DNA of 26,426 bases from DAOUKH01 sp034421515. Lineage in GTDB: Bacteria; Chloroflexota; Dehalococcoidia; SHYB01. Under the pieces are notes generated by a model, which was given only the letters and a program-made list of their open reading frames with translations, was not told where the DNA came from and made no database searches. The stretch spans positions 1 to 26,426 of the forward strand of contig DAOUKH010000051.1 in NCBI GenBank assembly GCA_034421515.1, in the 5' to 3' direction. Below, piece after piece: positions 1-7,053 of the stretch. Position 1 is the first letter of the stretch. Each line of letters begins with the position of its first letter. The translations under genes were made by a program, and so were the position numbers.

Positions 1-90
1 GGCTTGGAGACCCTCCTGGGCGACGGCTTCCAGATGGACCTCTGGGACGAGGAGGACGAGGAGGAGCAGGACGAGGAAGAGGACCGCTAG
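1..90 (+). CDS. C-terminal fragment of an unidentified protein with an acidic tail (partial)
   Basis: Frame 1 is open from the first base to a TAG at 88-90. It encodes 29 residues: a short ordinary stretch (LETLLGDGFQMDLW) followed by a run of Asp and Glu that ends in Arg. The 5' part lies outside the window. Acidic tails like this occur on many unrelated proteins, so I assign no function. A GC-rich inverted repeat follows at 104-140. Confidence is for a real gene end, not for an identity. Confidence 0.5.
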   Translation, partial: GLETLLGDGFQMDLWDEEDEEEQDEEEDR

Positions 91-103
91 ACCCAACCGC
101 AGC

Positions 104-140
104 GCCGCCGGCACTCGCCCGGTCCGTCCGCGCCGGCGGC
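104..140 (+). terminator. GC-rich hairpin after the first gene, possible terminator
   Basis: GCCGCCGGC at 104-112 is perfectly repeated inverted as GCCGGCGGC at 132-140, giving a 9-bp stem with a 19-nt loop, 13 nt after the stop codon. No U-tract follows, so intrinsic termination is uncertain. Confidence 0.3.
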
Positions 141-199
141 CTGTATCAGACCAACGAGAGGCCAGCGTTCCCTAGGCAAGACCGCTGCGACTGTGCTGA

Positions 200-418
200 A
201 TGAAAGACACCAACGGACAGAACGAACGGAAGAGGCGCGACGAGGACGAATCGCCGCCCGACGACCCGTTGGCGGGATACACCCCCAAGCAGCGGGAGAC
301 CTTCCTCAGGGGGTTCCGCATCCTGGCCGACGTCGCCATCCGCGCCCACATGGAACGGCAGGCGCTCCCGTCGCCGGGAGAAGATGCCGAGCCGGGGACG
401 GGAGGGGAGGAAGGCTGA
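200..418 (+). CDS. Small hypothetical protein, 72 aa
   Basis: The ATG at 200 opens a 72-residue, charged protein: a polar N-terminus, a central segment likely to be helical (GYTPKQRETFLRGFRILADV), and an acidic Gly/Glu-rich end. I do not recognise a family. Its TGA (416-418) overlaps an ATG at 418 preceded by a strong GGAGG-type ribosome binding site, the arrangement of translationally coupled genes. In my model that second ATG is the original start of the cupin gene now split by the element at 441-6579, so this would be a chromosomal partner of the cupin. It could instead be a small accessory gene of the element. There is no clear ribosome binding site before 200. Confidence 0.5.
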   Translation: MKDTNGQNERKRRDEDESPPDDPLAGYTPKQRETFLRGFRILADVAIRAHMERQALPSPGEDAEPGTGGEEG

Positions 419-440
419 TGAGAGTCTCTCCAACTTTCGC

Positions 441-446
441 CTTCGT
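441..446 (+). other. Candidate attL core (CTTCGT)
   Basis: CTTCGT lies 23 nt inside the ORF starting at 418 and is read as the end of Ala, then Phe and the first two bases of Val. The same hexamer occurs at 6574-6579 in the same phase. A 6-nt match alone is weak; the support comes from the in-frame restoration of the cupin gene. Confidence 0.4.
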
Positions 447-562
447 CCGCCGGGACAGGGGCATGCAGCCCTTAGTGTGGCTGTTGGAAGGAGAGGGCGC
501 GTTCGCCCGCGTGCCGGGCTGCGCCAACTCTCGGTTCCGGAAAGCGAGGCGGGTTGATTCCC

Positions 563-592
563 TTGACAGCGAGCAGCAATCCGCATCACACT
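563..592 (+). promoter_or_regulatory. Possible promoter for the methyltransferase-PIN operon
   Basis: A consensus TTGACA occurs at 563-568. With the 18-nt spacer seen at other promoters in this window, the -10 position (587-592) reads CACACT, which is a poor match. It lies 57 nt before the small ORF at 649. The -35 is convincing and the -10 is not. Confidence 0.3.
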
Positions 593-648
593 GCATCAAG
601 TTGGAAACACAGTGTTGCGGATATCACACATTGGCTAGAAAGCGAAGG

Positions 649-858
649 ATGATCTCATACCCCGATGGGGTTACTCCCGACCCTCTGGAGTTGCTAACAA
701 AACTTCAAGAGTGTAGGGACAGCCCCTATTGGAATCGAAGTCTCAGCGACATCGGCGGGATGGTCCTGTTGAAGGGAGCCGAGGCCGAGATCGAACGGTA
801 CGACAGCCAGAGCCAGGAAACCAGCCCCAGGAGGCCGGAGCCTGATGCGTACCCATAG
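649..858 (+). CDS. Small protein upstream of and overlapping the methyltransferase, 69 aa
   Basis: The ATG at 649 encodes 69 residues with a central segment SLSDIGGMVLLKGAEAEIERY that should be helical, and a polar Pro-rich tail. The frame is open back to 418, but the residues before 649 look like translated non-coding DNA, so I start at this Met. AAGG abuts the ATG directly, a poor ribosome binding site; TTG at 631 is an alternative. The last 14 nt overlap the methyltransferase start, which suggests coupled translation and a shared function. I do not recognise the family. Small partners of this kind in methyltransferase or toxin operons can be antitoxins, controllers or specificity factors, and the sequence does not say which. 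Confidence 0.5.
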   Translation: MISYPDGVTPDPLELLTKLQECRDSPYWNRSLSDIGGMVLLKGAEAEIERYDSQSQETSPRRPEPDAYP

Positions 859-3376
859 CCAAGAAGAGACGCTCCAACATATCAAGCAGGGATTCCAAGG
901 CCTGGGCTACACTGGGGGCCTTCTACAGGAGGAGTATGAATTCGCCGATGTCCTTTCTTCTGAACACCCCGTCCGGAGAATCCCTCTAGCGGCATTCGCT
1001 CAGGAACCTCCTTCTTACCGAAACGCCTCCTTTGGTGTAGCCATTGCCAACGGCCGATCTGGACCCGCATTCGTCCAGGACCACCGATCACTGGGGGCGC
1101 CACAGATTCTCGAAATCACGGATGACAGCGTTCTCAGGTGGAAAGTGACTGGGAAGGGCATGCCTTCGCTCCTCGAAGAGCTTGCCCCCAGCCGACTGTC
1201 TGAGCTTTTCTTGAGGCACCAGCAAGAGTGGGCTCCTCGCCAAGTCCTGAGAGCCAAGTCTGGTGGAGAAACGGCTACCCAGCTCGACTTCATCGATCTG
1301 AACCTCCTCCCGGCTCTGGAATTTGAGGTGCGGTCCAAGCTCGACACACTTCTGAGGGACACGATGTCCCTGGCGATCAACACCTTCGAGCGCAAGTCGT
1401 CGTTCTCAAAGGAGTCCTATCCTCCCCTCTTCCGCTTGATATTTCGCCTCATCGCAGCCAAGGTTTTGGCCGACCGGCACCACCCTGGAGATTGGACAGT
1501 CGACGACCCTCAACTCGTGGTGAGGTCTGTGGAGGAGTTCTACTTTCGAGATTCGACGTCGGAGCGTGTCTTGGATGATCCTCAAACCCAGTCCGTGGCT
1601 TGGGAACGCATCAAGACGGCCTTCCACTTCCAGAACCTATCCGTGGATTCGCTTGCCTACGTATACGAGAACACCTTGGTGACCCCGGAGACCAGAAAGC
1701 TGTACGGTATCCACAGCACGCCGCCCGCCATAGCTGAGTACATAGTCAAGCGACTTCCCTTCGAAGCGATCGAGGCCAATGAGCGGCGAGTATTTGAACC
1801 GTTCTCCGGGCACTCGGTGTTCTTGGTGGCTGCAATGCAGCGGTTGCGGGAACTCTTACCCCCGGCAATGAGCCCTATGCAACGGCACGAATACTTCGTG
1901 AAGATGCTTGCCGCTATTGAGCTAGACGACTTTGCTAGGGAAGTCGCTCGGCTGTCCCTCATGCTCGCGGACTACCCGAATCCAGACGGCTGGCGGCTCC
2001 ACGGAGGGGATGCCCTAACTTCGCCGGTATTCGACCAGGAGCTAGCTCAAGCCAACATCGTTCTATGCAACCCACCCTTTGAGTCGTTCAGCGCGGACGA
2101 AAAGGATCGCTATCATGATCTTTCTTCATATTCGCAACCTGCTGAAGTCCTGCATCGCGTGTTAGCACGTCCCCCTAGGCTGTTGGGATTCGTCCTGCCT
2201 AAGGTTTTCTTGGGAGGGCGGAGCTATCGCGAGCTGAGGTCGAGACTGGGGAGGATCTATTCCTCAATCGAGACACTCAGCCTGCCAGATAGAGTGTTTC
2301 AACACTCGGATGCCGATACGGTGCTGTTGCTTTGCGCCGGGTCAAGGGACGGCCCCGTGCATTTGAAAGCAGGGGAAGTCTACAAATCTGACCTTCAGTC
2401 CTTTTACTCCACGCATCGGCCTTCCTACGAAAGCGAGGAGCATGTAGACGAGCCAGAACGACAGTTTGCGCACAGCATGTGGCTGCCACCTCTTCAAGAT
2501 GCCTGGGCAGCTACTGCGAAGATGAGGCGGTTGAGTCAGGTGTCCCAGATCCATCGGGGAATTGAGTACAATCGTCGGCTTCGCGGAAATGAAGAGTTAT
2601 TCGTATCCCAAGAAGAGCGAGGGGGCTTCGGGCCCGGTTTGCACAGGGTCAGAGGAGGCACTGAGCCATTTGTCATACTCAAAGCGGACTACCTCAACCT
2701 TGCGCCTGACCTCATGCGAACCAATGCATACAGGTTGCCTTGGCATCAACCCAAACTTGTAGTCAACGCAAGCCGAAGGACAAGGGGCTTTTGGCGAATC
2801 ACGGCTTCGCAGGACGACATTGGCTTGGTCTGCTATCAGAATTTTCATGGAATATGGCCTAACGCCGAACTTTCTCTGGCAGTGTTGGCGGCCGTGCTCA
2901 ACGGTCCTGTAGCCAACGCCTTTGTAAGTGCGCGAGAACCTAGTCGTCACTTACGGATAGAAACACTTGGGGCAATCCCCATTCCCGACTTCGATCAAGC
3001 CCATCAGACGGTCATCTCTTCGCTGGTTCAACAGTACAGTGAAACCCGCAGAGCATGGCTGACCGGCCAGCTGGAAGCAGACGAGTCATATGACAGATGC
3101 CAAGAGCTCATGGAGTCCATAGACGCGGAAGTGCTCAAGGCCTATGACCTCTCACCGAGGTTGGAGAGAGCTGTGCTGGATTGGTTTAGTGGCCATATGC
3201 GTCCCGGGCCTGTTCGGTTTACGGAGTACTTCCCTTCCACCTTCAGACCTTACATCCCTTGGCACCTTTATACGTCGGCTGGCTTCAGGTTGGCTAATGC
3301 CAGAGAAACCTTGAAGCGCATCCCCGTGATTCCAGAGTCGCCATCAATTACCGAAGCCATGTCCTACATCGGCTAA
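845..3376 (+). CDS. N6-adenine-specific DNA methyltransferase-like protein, 843 aa
   Basis: This is predicted to transfer a methyl group from S-adenosylmethionine to adenine in DNA. Residues 1-150 are a domain I cannot place. Residues 150-310 form the helical region that commonly precedes N6-MTase cores (LYGIHSTPPAIAEYIVKRL). The core follows: motif I variant EPFSGHS at 318-324, acidic residues around 359-362, GGDAL at 387-391, and the catalytic NPPF motif at 409-412. Residues from about 500 to 843 resemble a target-recognition half. The length fits a type IIG- or PglX-like methylase, but I see no PD-(D/E)xK nuclease motif in the N-terminus. An AGGAGG at 829-834 sits 10 nt before the ATG. A PIN-domain gene starts 15 nt after the stop. 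Base composition is A/T-richer than the chromosome, which suggests transfer. Confidence 0.85.
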   Translation: MRTHSQEETLQHIKQGFQGLGYTGGLLQEEYEFADVLSSEHPVRRIPLAAFAQEPPSYRNASFGVAIANGRSGPAFVQDHRSLGAPQILEITDDSVLRWKVTGKGMPSLLEELAPSRLSELFLRHQQEWAPRQVLRAKSGGETATQLDFIDLNLLPALEFEVRSKLDTLLRDTMSLAINTFERKSSFSKESYPPLFRLIFRLIAAKVLADRHHPGDWTVDDPQLVVRSVEEFYFRDSTSERVLDDPQTQSVAWERIKTAFHFQNLSVDSLAYVYENTLVTPETRKLYGIHSTPPAIAEYIVKRLPFEAIEANERRVFEPFSGHSVFLVAAMQRLRELLPPAMSPMQRHEYFVKMLAAIELDDFAREVARLSLMLADYPNPDGWRLHGGDALTSPVFDQELAQANIVLCNPPFESFSADEKDRYHDLSSYSQPAEVLHRVLARPPRLLGFVLPKVFLGGRSYRELRSRLGRIYSSIETLSLPDRVFQHSDADTVLLLCAGSRDGPVHLKAGEVYKSDLQSFYSTHRPSYESEEHVDEPERQFAHSMWLPPLQDAWAATAKMRRLSQVSQIHRGIEYNRRLRGNEELFVSQEERGGFGPGLHRVRGGTEPFVILKADYLNLAPDLMRTNAYRLPWHQPKLVVNASRRTRGFWRITASQDDIGLVCYQNFHGIWPNAELSLAVLAAVLNGPVANAFVSAREPSRHLRIETLGAIPIPDFDQAHQTVISSLVQQYSETRRAWLTGQLEADESYDRCQELMESIDAEVLKAYDLSPRLERAVLDWFSGHMRPGPVRFTEYFPSTFRPYIPWHLYTSAGFRLANARETLKRIPVIPESPSITEAMSYIG

Positions 3377-3391
3377 GGGGGATGGCGGCTC

Positions 3392-3901
3392 ATGGTGGAA
3401 GAAGCATACCTGCTCGATACAACCATCGCCAGCATAGCTGGCTATGAAGGTGACGAACGCCATGCGAGTGTCCGGGAATGGCTGGACGGGCTGCAGAACG
3501 ACGTCGTCTTCATATCAGCCGTTTCCGTCGCCGAATCAGAGTATGGCCTAAGACTCAATCCATTGGACGCGCAGTCAGAGCAAGACATCCGCAATGCGAT
3601 CAGAACCTACCAAATCTTGCCAATTGATCATCACACGGCGACGGTTTACGGTCCTATTCGAGCAGCCCTCTTCAGAGCCTATGCTCCCAGGGACTACAGG
3701 AACAGAATTGCCTCTCGATACATCGAAGACCTGAGGGAGCCCACAACAGGCAAAGAGCTAGGTGTACAGGAGAACGACCTCTGGATCGTTAGCGTTGCCG
3801 TTCAGTACAACATGGTCTTCGTCACGGCGGACGGGGGAGGCGGCATGAAAAAGATCGTTGACGAGGCCAACTATGCTCACCGGACTAGATATTGGACTTG
3901 A
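3392..3901 (+). CDS. PIN-domain protein (VapC-like putative ribonuclease), 169 aa
   Basis: The protein has the PIN acidic quartet: Asp9 in YLLDTTI, Glu48 in SVAESEYGL, Asp129 in ENDLWIVSVAV, and Asp147 in FVTAD. PIN domains bind Mg2+ or Mn2+ and usually cleave RNA; many are VapC toxins. At 169 aa it is longer than a typical VapC (about 130-140), with an insert around residues 95-125. The start has GGGGGATGG a few bases upstream. It lies 15 nt after the methyltransferase, so the two are almost certainly co-transcribed. No intact antitoxin gene is adjacent: the only candidates are the 69-aa ORF at 649 and the split RHH gene at 3987-4234. It may be a toxin or the effector of a methylation-linked defence module. 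Confidence 0.8.
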   Translation: MVEEAYLLDTTIASIAGYEGDERHASVREWLDGLQNDVVFISAVSVAESEYGLRLNPLDAQSEQDIRNAIRTYQILPIDHHTATVYGPIRAALFRAYAPRDYRNRIASRYIEDLREPTTGKELGVQENDLWIVSVAVQYNMVFVTADGGGGMKKIVDEANYAHRTRYWT

Positions 3902-3986
3902 GCACTCAAACCCGGCTATCGAGGGGATATCGAAGGAAACCAACACCCTAAAGCCATTCTGACTCCTCAAGCCAACCTGTAAGCGT

Positions 3987-4234
3987 TTGCCTGGTGCAAC
4001 GAGGCCCGGGGAGGATTGCCGTTTTATCACCAGTGCCCTTGACGATCGCAGGCTGTCCGAGCAGGTGCACAAGTGCTCCAAGAGGATGGCCGGATCATGA
4101 GCGAGTTCGTCCGGGAGGCCATACGCCTGTACATGGAGGAGCGGGAGTGGCTGCGGCGAGAGCGCCGCCAACGGGCCGAGACCCGCAGCAACGAGCCGAC
4201 TGACCCAAGTAACCGTCAAGGAGCAGAAAAATGA
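3987..4234 (+). pseudogene. Ribbon-helix-helix (CopG/VapB-like) gene split into two overlapping ORFs
   Basis: One frame gives RFITSALDDRRLSEQVHKCS and ends with a TGA at 4098-4100. An ATG at 4097 in another frame continues with SEFVREAIRLYMEERE and a 45-aa ORF ending at 4232-4234. Laid end to end, the two pieces follow the RHH pattern (L-x-E-x-V, then S-x-S-E-x-V-R-E-A-I-R) without a gap. The break is therefore either a single-base deletion or a natural ATGA stop/start overlap. RHH domains are DNA-binding and common in antitoxins. The second ORF overlaps the next gene (ATG 4231) by 4 nt. No convincing start exists for the first piece; TTG at 3987 is the best I see. It lies just after a PIN gene, the usual partner of VapB-type RHH proteins. 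Confidence 0.45.
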
Positions 4235-4899
4235 GCGACGCTACATATGCAGAGTGGGCAATCGTCGTGTTTCTCTTTGGCTTCATGTGTGTGTATTCGT
4301 TCGCTTTCGGCGTTCTGGTTGTTCAAGTGGCGTTGCGTCTAAAGAATCGTGGCAAGGATACTTCCTTTCACAAATGGGGCGCGGAGAAAGAGCTCCTTCG
4401 ACCAATCTCACTATTGTGGGTCGTCATACTTGGCATCCTCGTTGTAATTGGTACCGTCTTTGCGTTTTTGATGGCCTTCGCATCTACAGTACTTGTTACA
4501 GAGGCCACGACTTCTGGGTTCGATCGATTCCAATACACGCTGATATTTGCGATGTATGCCTCACTTCTCGGAATCTCAGTCGAATCTGAGCGGATCAAGA
4601 AAATCACAGAAATGACGAGAACACTCGACAACCTACGAGAAACGTTTCACCAACGATTCTCCGCTTCGGAGCTTCTTTCCATGTATGAAGCACTACGCCC
4701 CGCCCCTCAACTCTTCTGGGAAGAGTACGCGGGCCTGCCAGACGAAGAGGTCGGCTACGACACTAATCGCAGCTATCGCGAGAGGGCCGCACCCTACAGC
4801 CACAGCCAATCGAGTAGGCATAACAGAATCATAATCGCTGTCGCAGCTCTCACATTGCTCCTAACGGCTATTTTGGCGACCAAAGAGCTACTCGCATGA
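4231..4899 (+). CDS. Unknown integral membrane protein, 222 aa
   Basis: I do not recognise the family. Hydrophobic segments suggest four membrane helices at about residues 9-36, 58-86, 101-117 and 198-216. A cytosolic-looking amphipathic stretch (about 118-195) contains a possible coiled coil (ITEMTRTLDNLRETF). An AAGGAG sits about 9 nt before the ATG, and the start overlaps the stop of the RHH fragment by 4 nt, so the two look coupled. It is A/T-rich like the methyltransferase operon. Its position in the cargo, next to a DNA-binding fragment and just before the recombinase, would suit a membrane effector of a defence or toxin-antitoxin pair, but nothing in the sequence proves that. Confidence 0.6.
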   Translation: MSDATYAEWAIVVFLFGFMCVYSFAFGVLVVQVALRLKNRGKDTSFHKWGAEKELLRPISLLWVVILGILVVIGTVFAFLMAFASTVLVTEATTSGFDRFQYTLIFAMYASLLGISVESERIKKITEMTRTLDNLRETFHQRFSASELLSMYEALRPAPQLFWEEYAGLPDEEVGYDTNRSYRERAAPYSHSQSSRHNRIIIAVAALTLLLTAILATKELLA

Positions 4900-4963
4900 A
4901 AGCTAGTCATGCTTGGACGGAATCGAAACGTGCCGCGATGGGGACAAGGAGGAGAACATACTG

Positions 4964-7012
4964 ATGAACCATAGAAACGACTACATACCCACAGCCCTCT
5001 ACGCCAGGGTCTCAAGCGACCGCCAGGACGTGGACCTGTCCGTCGCGGCTCAGATGAGGGCGCTTAGGGACTACGCGGAGAAGAACGGCTACCTCGTCGC
5101 GCGCGAGTACGTGGACGAGGCCGAGAGCGGCCGCGTCGCCGACCGCCCCGAGTTCCGCAAGATGATCGACGAAGCCACCAAGACCGATGCCCCCTTCGAG
5201 GAAATCTTGGTCTGGAAATTTAGCCGCTTCACCCGCAAGCGTGAACACGCGGTCGCCTTCAAGTCCATGCTCCGGCGCAAGGGAGTACGCGTCGTCTCGA
5301 TCACCGAGCAGGCCGACGACTCCCCCACGGGCAAGCTGCTGGAGGGCATCATCGAAAGCGTCGATGAGTTCTACAGCGAAAATCTGGCCCAGGAGGTCAC
5401 GCGAGGGATGCGTGAGGCGGCGTCCAGGGGCTTCTGGGTCACCAGCAGGGCCCCTTACGGCTACCGGAAGCTGATGGTGCAGGACGGGGGCAAGAAGCGC
5501 CCCAAGTTGGACCCCGACGAGGATTCGTCTCACGTGGTCAAGCGCATCTTCGACATGGCCGAGGCCGGTAAGGGGATGCTCGACATCGCCAAGACCCTGA
5601 ACGACGAGGGCATCGCCAGCCCCGCCGGAAAGCGATGGTCGAAGACGGTCGTCCACAACATGCTCAGAAACGAGGTCTATGTGGGCACTCTGGTCTGGGG
5701 CCTCAATGGGAAGGGCAAGGCCGAGCCGGTGCGCGTGGAGAGCGCCTTCGCCGGCATCGTCTCCAAGGCCCAGTTCCGTCGTGTGAAGCGGCTGATGCGA
5801 TCCCGCGCGCCCAAGAGGACTCACCCCCGCCGCGTAGGGAGCACCTACATGCTCAGCGGTCTGGTCAAGTGCAAGGCGTGCAATCGGGCCTTCAGTGGCC
5901 AGGAGGCCAAGAGCGGCCAGTTCTCCTACTACGTCTGCCAGTCCATCATGAAGCACGGTAAGGATGCCTGCGACGCGCCCAGGATCAACGCCAGGCGCTT
6001 CGAGGAGATGGTCGTCGGCAGCATCCGTTCAAACATCCTCACTGAGGGCAACATCCATGCCCTTGTGAAGGTCGTGGACGAGCGGATGGACGGGGTGACC
6101 GCCGAGCAGAAGAAGCAACTTGCGACCATCGAGGATGAGCTTGAGGACGTGAAGCGCAAGCTGGGTCGAATCTGGATGTACATCGAGTCAACCGACGACG
6201 TCCAGATGGCCGACGCCTCGGACCGCATCAGGGAGCACCGGGACAGGCAGGAGCGCCTTGAAGCCGCGGCTTCCGAGGCCAGGGCGATTCTATCCCAGCG
6301 CAGAGAGGTCCTGGACGACGTGGAGACGATTGCGGCCTATGCCCAGGACATGAGCGAGTTTCTCAGGGAGAGTGAGCTCACTGAGCGCAGGGCCTTCATC
6401 GAGACCTTCGTCAAGGAAATCGTCGTCATGCCCGGGAAGGCTGTCGTCCGGTACACCGTACCCATGCCGGACGACAGCCGGATACCCGGCCGGAAGGCGG
6501 AGGACATGATGCTGAACGGCTCGGTTCTGTCTACCGTCAAGTCCGGCCCACCAGCCCCAAGATGGTCAATGCGCTTCGTTCTGATGGTGAGTGACGAATT
6601 GGACCGAGACTTGGACCGCAAGCTGCTTCCCCAAGACCGTGACACGGTCGCCCCGGACGGCTCGGAGATCCGGCTGTTGGCTGCGACGAGCCGCGGGAGT
6701 ATGGTCCACTGCACCCTGGGTCTGGGAGCGGTGTCCAAGCCCGTCGCCCACCGGACGGTCGAGGAAGTCTGGTACTTCCTCGAAGGGACCGGTCAGGTGT
6801 GGAGGCGGCAAGGCGACGAGGAGCGCATCGTCGACGTTGAGCCGGGGGTGAGTCTGTCGATCCCCGTTGGCGTCCACTTCCAGTTCAAGGCGACCGGAAA
6901 CCGTCCGCTACAGGCCCTGATTGTGACGATGCCGCCGTGGCCGGGCGGGGACGAGGCCTATTCAGTCCCAGGGCCGTGGACCACTGGACTAGGCCCCGGC
7001 CGGGGCGGTTAG
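4964..7012 (+). CDS. Large serine recombinase fused in frame to a C-terminal cupin domain, 682 aa
   Basis: The N-terminal resolvase domain (about 8-150) has the catalytic serine, Ser17, in LYARVSSDRQ. A recombinase domain follows (about 160-280), then a zinc ribbon with Cys303, Cys306, Cys325 and Cys336, and a coiled coil (about 375-450). These are the parts of large serine integrases that insert and excise elements at short att sites. The recombinase should end near residue 530 (after VLSTVKSGPP), but no stop occurs and the frame continues as a complete cupin (about 541-682). I chose the start at 4964 because AAGGAGG lies about 11 nt upstream; the frame is open to 4913. The fusion is probably a by-product of insertion into the cupin gene rather than a designed enzyme. 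The recombinase part is closer in GC to the chromosome than the cargo is. Confidence 0.9.
   Translation: MNHRNDYIPTALYARVSSDRQDVDLSVAAQMRALRDYAEKNGYLVAREYVDEAESGRVADRPEFRKMIDEATKTDAPFEEILVWKFSRFTRKREHAVAFKSMLRRKGVRVVSITEQADDSPTGKLLEGIIESVDEFYSENLAQEVTRGMREAASRGFWVTSRAPYGYRKLMVQDGGKKRPKLDPDEDSSHVVKRIFDMAEAGKGMLDIAKTLNDEGIASPAGKRWSKTVVHNMLRNEVYVGTLVWGLNGKGKAEPVRVESAFAGIVSKAQFRRVKRLMRSRAPKRTHPRRVGSTYMLSGLVKCKACNRAFSGQEAKSGQFSYYVCQSIMKHGKDACDAPRINARRFEEMVVGSIRSNILTEGNIHALVKVVDERMDGVTAEQKKQLATIEDELEDVKRKLGRIWMYIESTDDVQMADASDRIREHRDRQERLEAAASEARAILSQRREVLDDVETIAAYAQDMSEFLRESELTERRAFIETFVKEIVVMPGKAVVRYTVPMPDDSRIPGRKAEDMMLNGSVLSTVKSGPPAPRWSMRFVLMVSDELDRDLDRKLLPQDRDTVAPDGSEIRLLAATSRGSMVHCTLGLGAVSKPVAHRTVEEVWYFLEGTGQVWRRQGDEERIVDVEPGVSLSIPVGVHFQFKATGNRPLQALIVTMPPWPGGDEAYSVPGPWTTGLGPGRGG
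6574..6579 (+). other. Candidate attR core (CTTCGT)
   Basis: The hexamer lies at recombinase residues 537-539, between the usual recombinase C-terminus and the cupin sequence. It matches 441-446 in sequence and phase. Serine integrase genes commonly end close to their own attachment site. Confidence 0.4.
6580..7012 (+). pseudogene. Cupin-domain gene, 5' end displaced by the element
   Basis: The cupin fold is clear: VAHRTVEEVWYFLEGTG (motif 1 region), LSIPVGVHFQFKA (motif 2 region), and the closing VTMPPWPGGDEA seen in small single-domain cupins that may bind a metal or act on small metabolites. The domain itself is complete, but it lacks its own ribosome binding site: upstream of the ATG at 6584 is recombinase coding sequence. 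Its natural start appears to be the ATG at 418, 23 nt before the candidate left junction. Translation now would come only as part of the recombinase fusion or by weak initiation at 6584. It ends at a TAG, 41 bases before the convergent SRPBCC gene. Confidence 0.6.
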
Positions 7013-7019
7013 CGCGCGT

Positions 7020-7053
7020 GCCCTCCCTCAGTCCCTCCCAGGGGGAGGGGGGG
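7020..7053. repeat. Palindromic intergenic repeat, copy 1
   Basis: A 21-nt segment at 7020-7040 (GCCCTCCCTCAGTCCCTCCC plus A) is identical to 12421-12441. It is followed by a G-rich arm that can pair with the CCTCCC runs. It sits between the convergent ends of the cupin and SRPBCC genes, where it could serve as a bidirectional terminator. Confidence 0.6.

Larger units (their letters stand above)
441..6579 (+). mobile_element. Putative serine-recombinase integrated element inserted in a cupin gene
   Basis: The element is bounded on the right by a large serine recombinase whose ORF runs into a cupin gene. The left boundary is inferred from a hexamer CTTCGT at 441-446, matching 6574-6579 in the same coding phase. 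Cargo from about 640 to 4900 is visibly more A/T-rich than the surrounding chromosome and carries a DNA methyltransferase, a PIN nuclease, a split RHH gene and a membrane protein. Serine integrases are known to need only a very short common core, so a long direct repeat is not expected. The exact ends are inference: the right end is well constrained by the fusion, the left end rests on the hexamer and the reading-frame match. Confidence 0.55.

Noticed and set aside
418..858. A 146-aa ORF from the ATG at 418, with a strong ribosome binding site, running into the 69-aa ORF
   Set aside because: Residues from about 449 to 648 look like translated non-coding sequence. The ATG is better explained as the original cupin start left of the insertion, so only 649-858 is annotated.
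845..3376. Fused restriction nuclease in the N-terminus of the methyltransferase (type IIG)
   Set aside because: I found no PD-(D/E)xK or HNH pattern in the first 150 residues; a diverged one cannot be excluded without a profile search.
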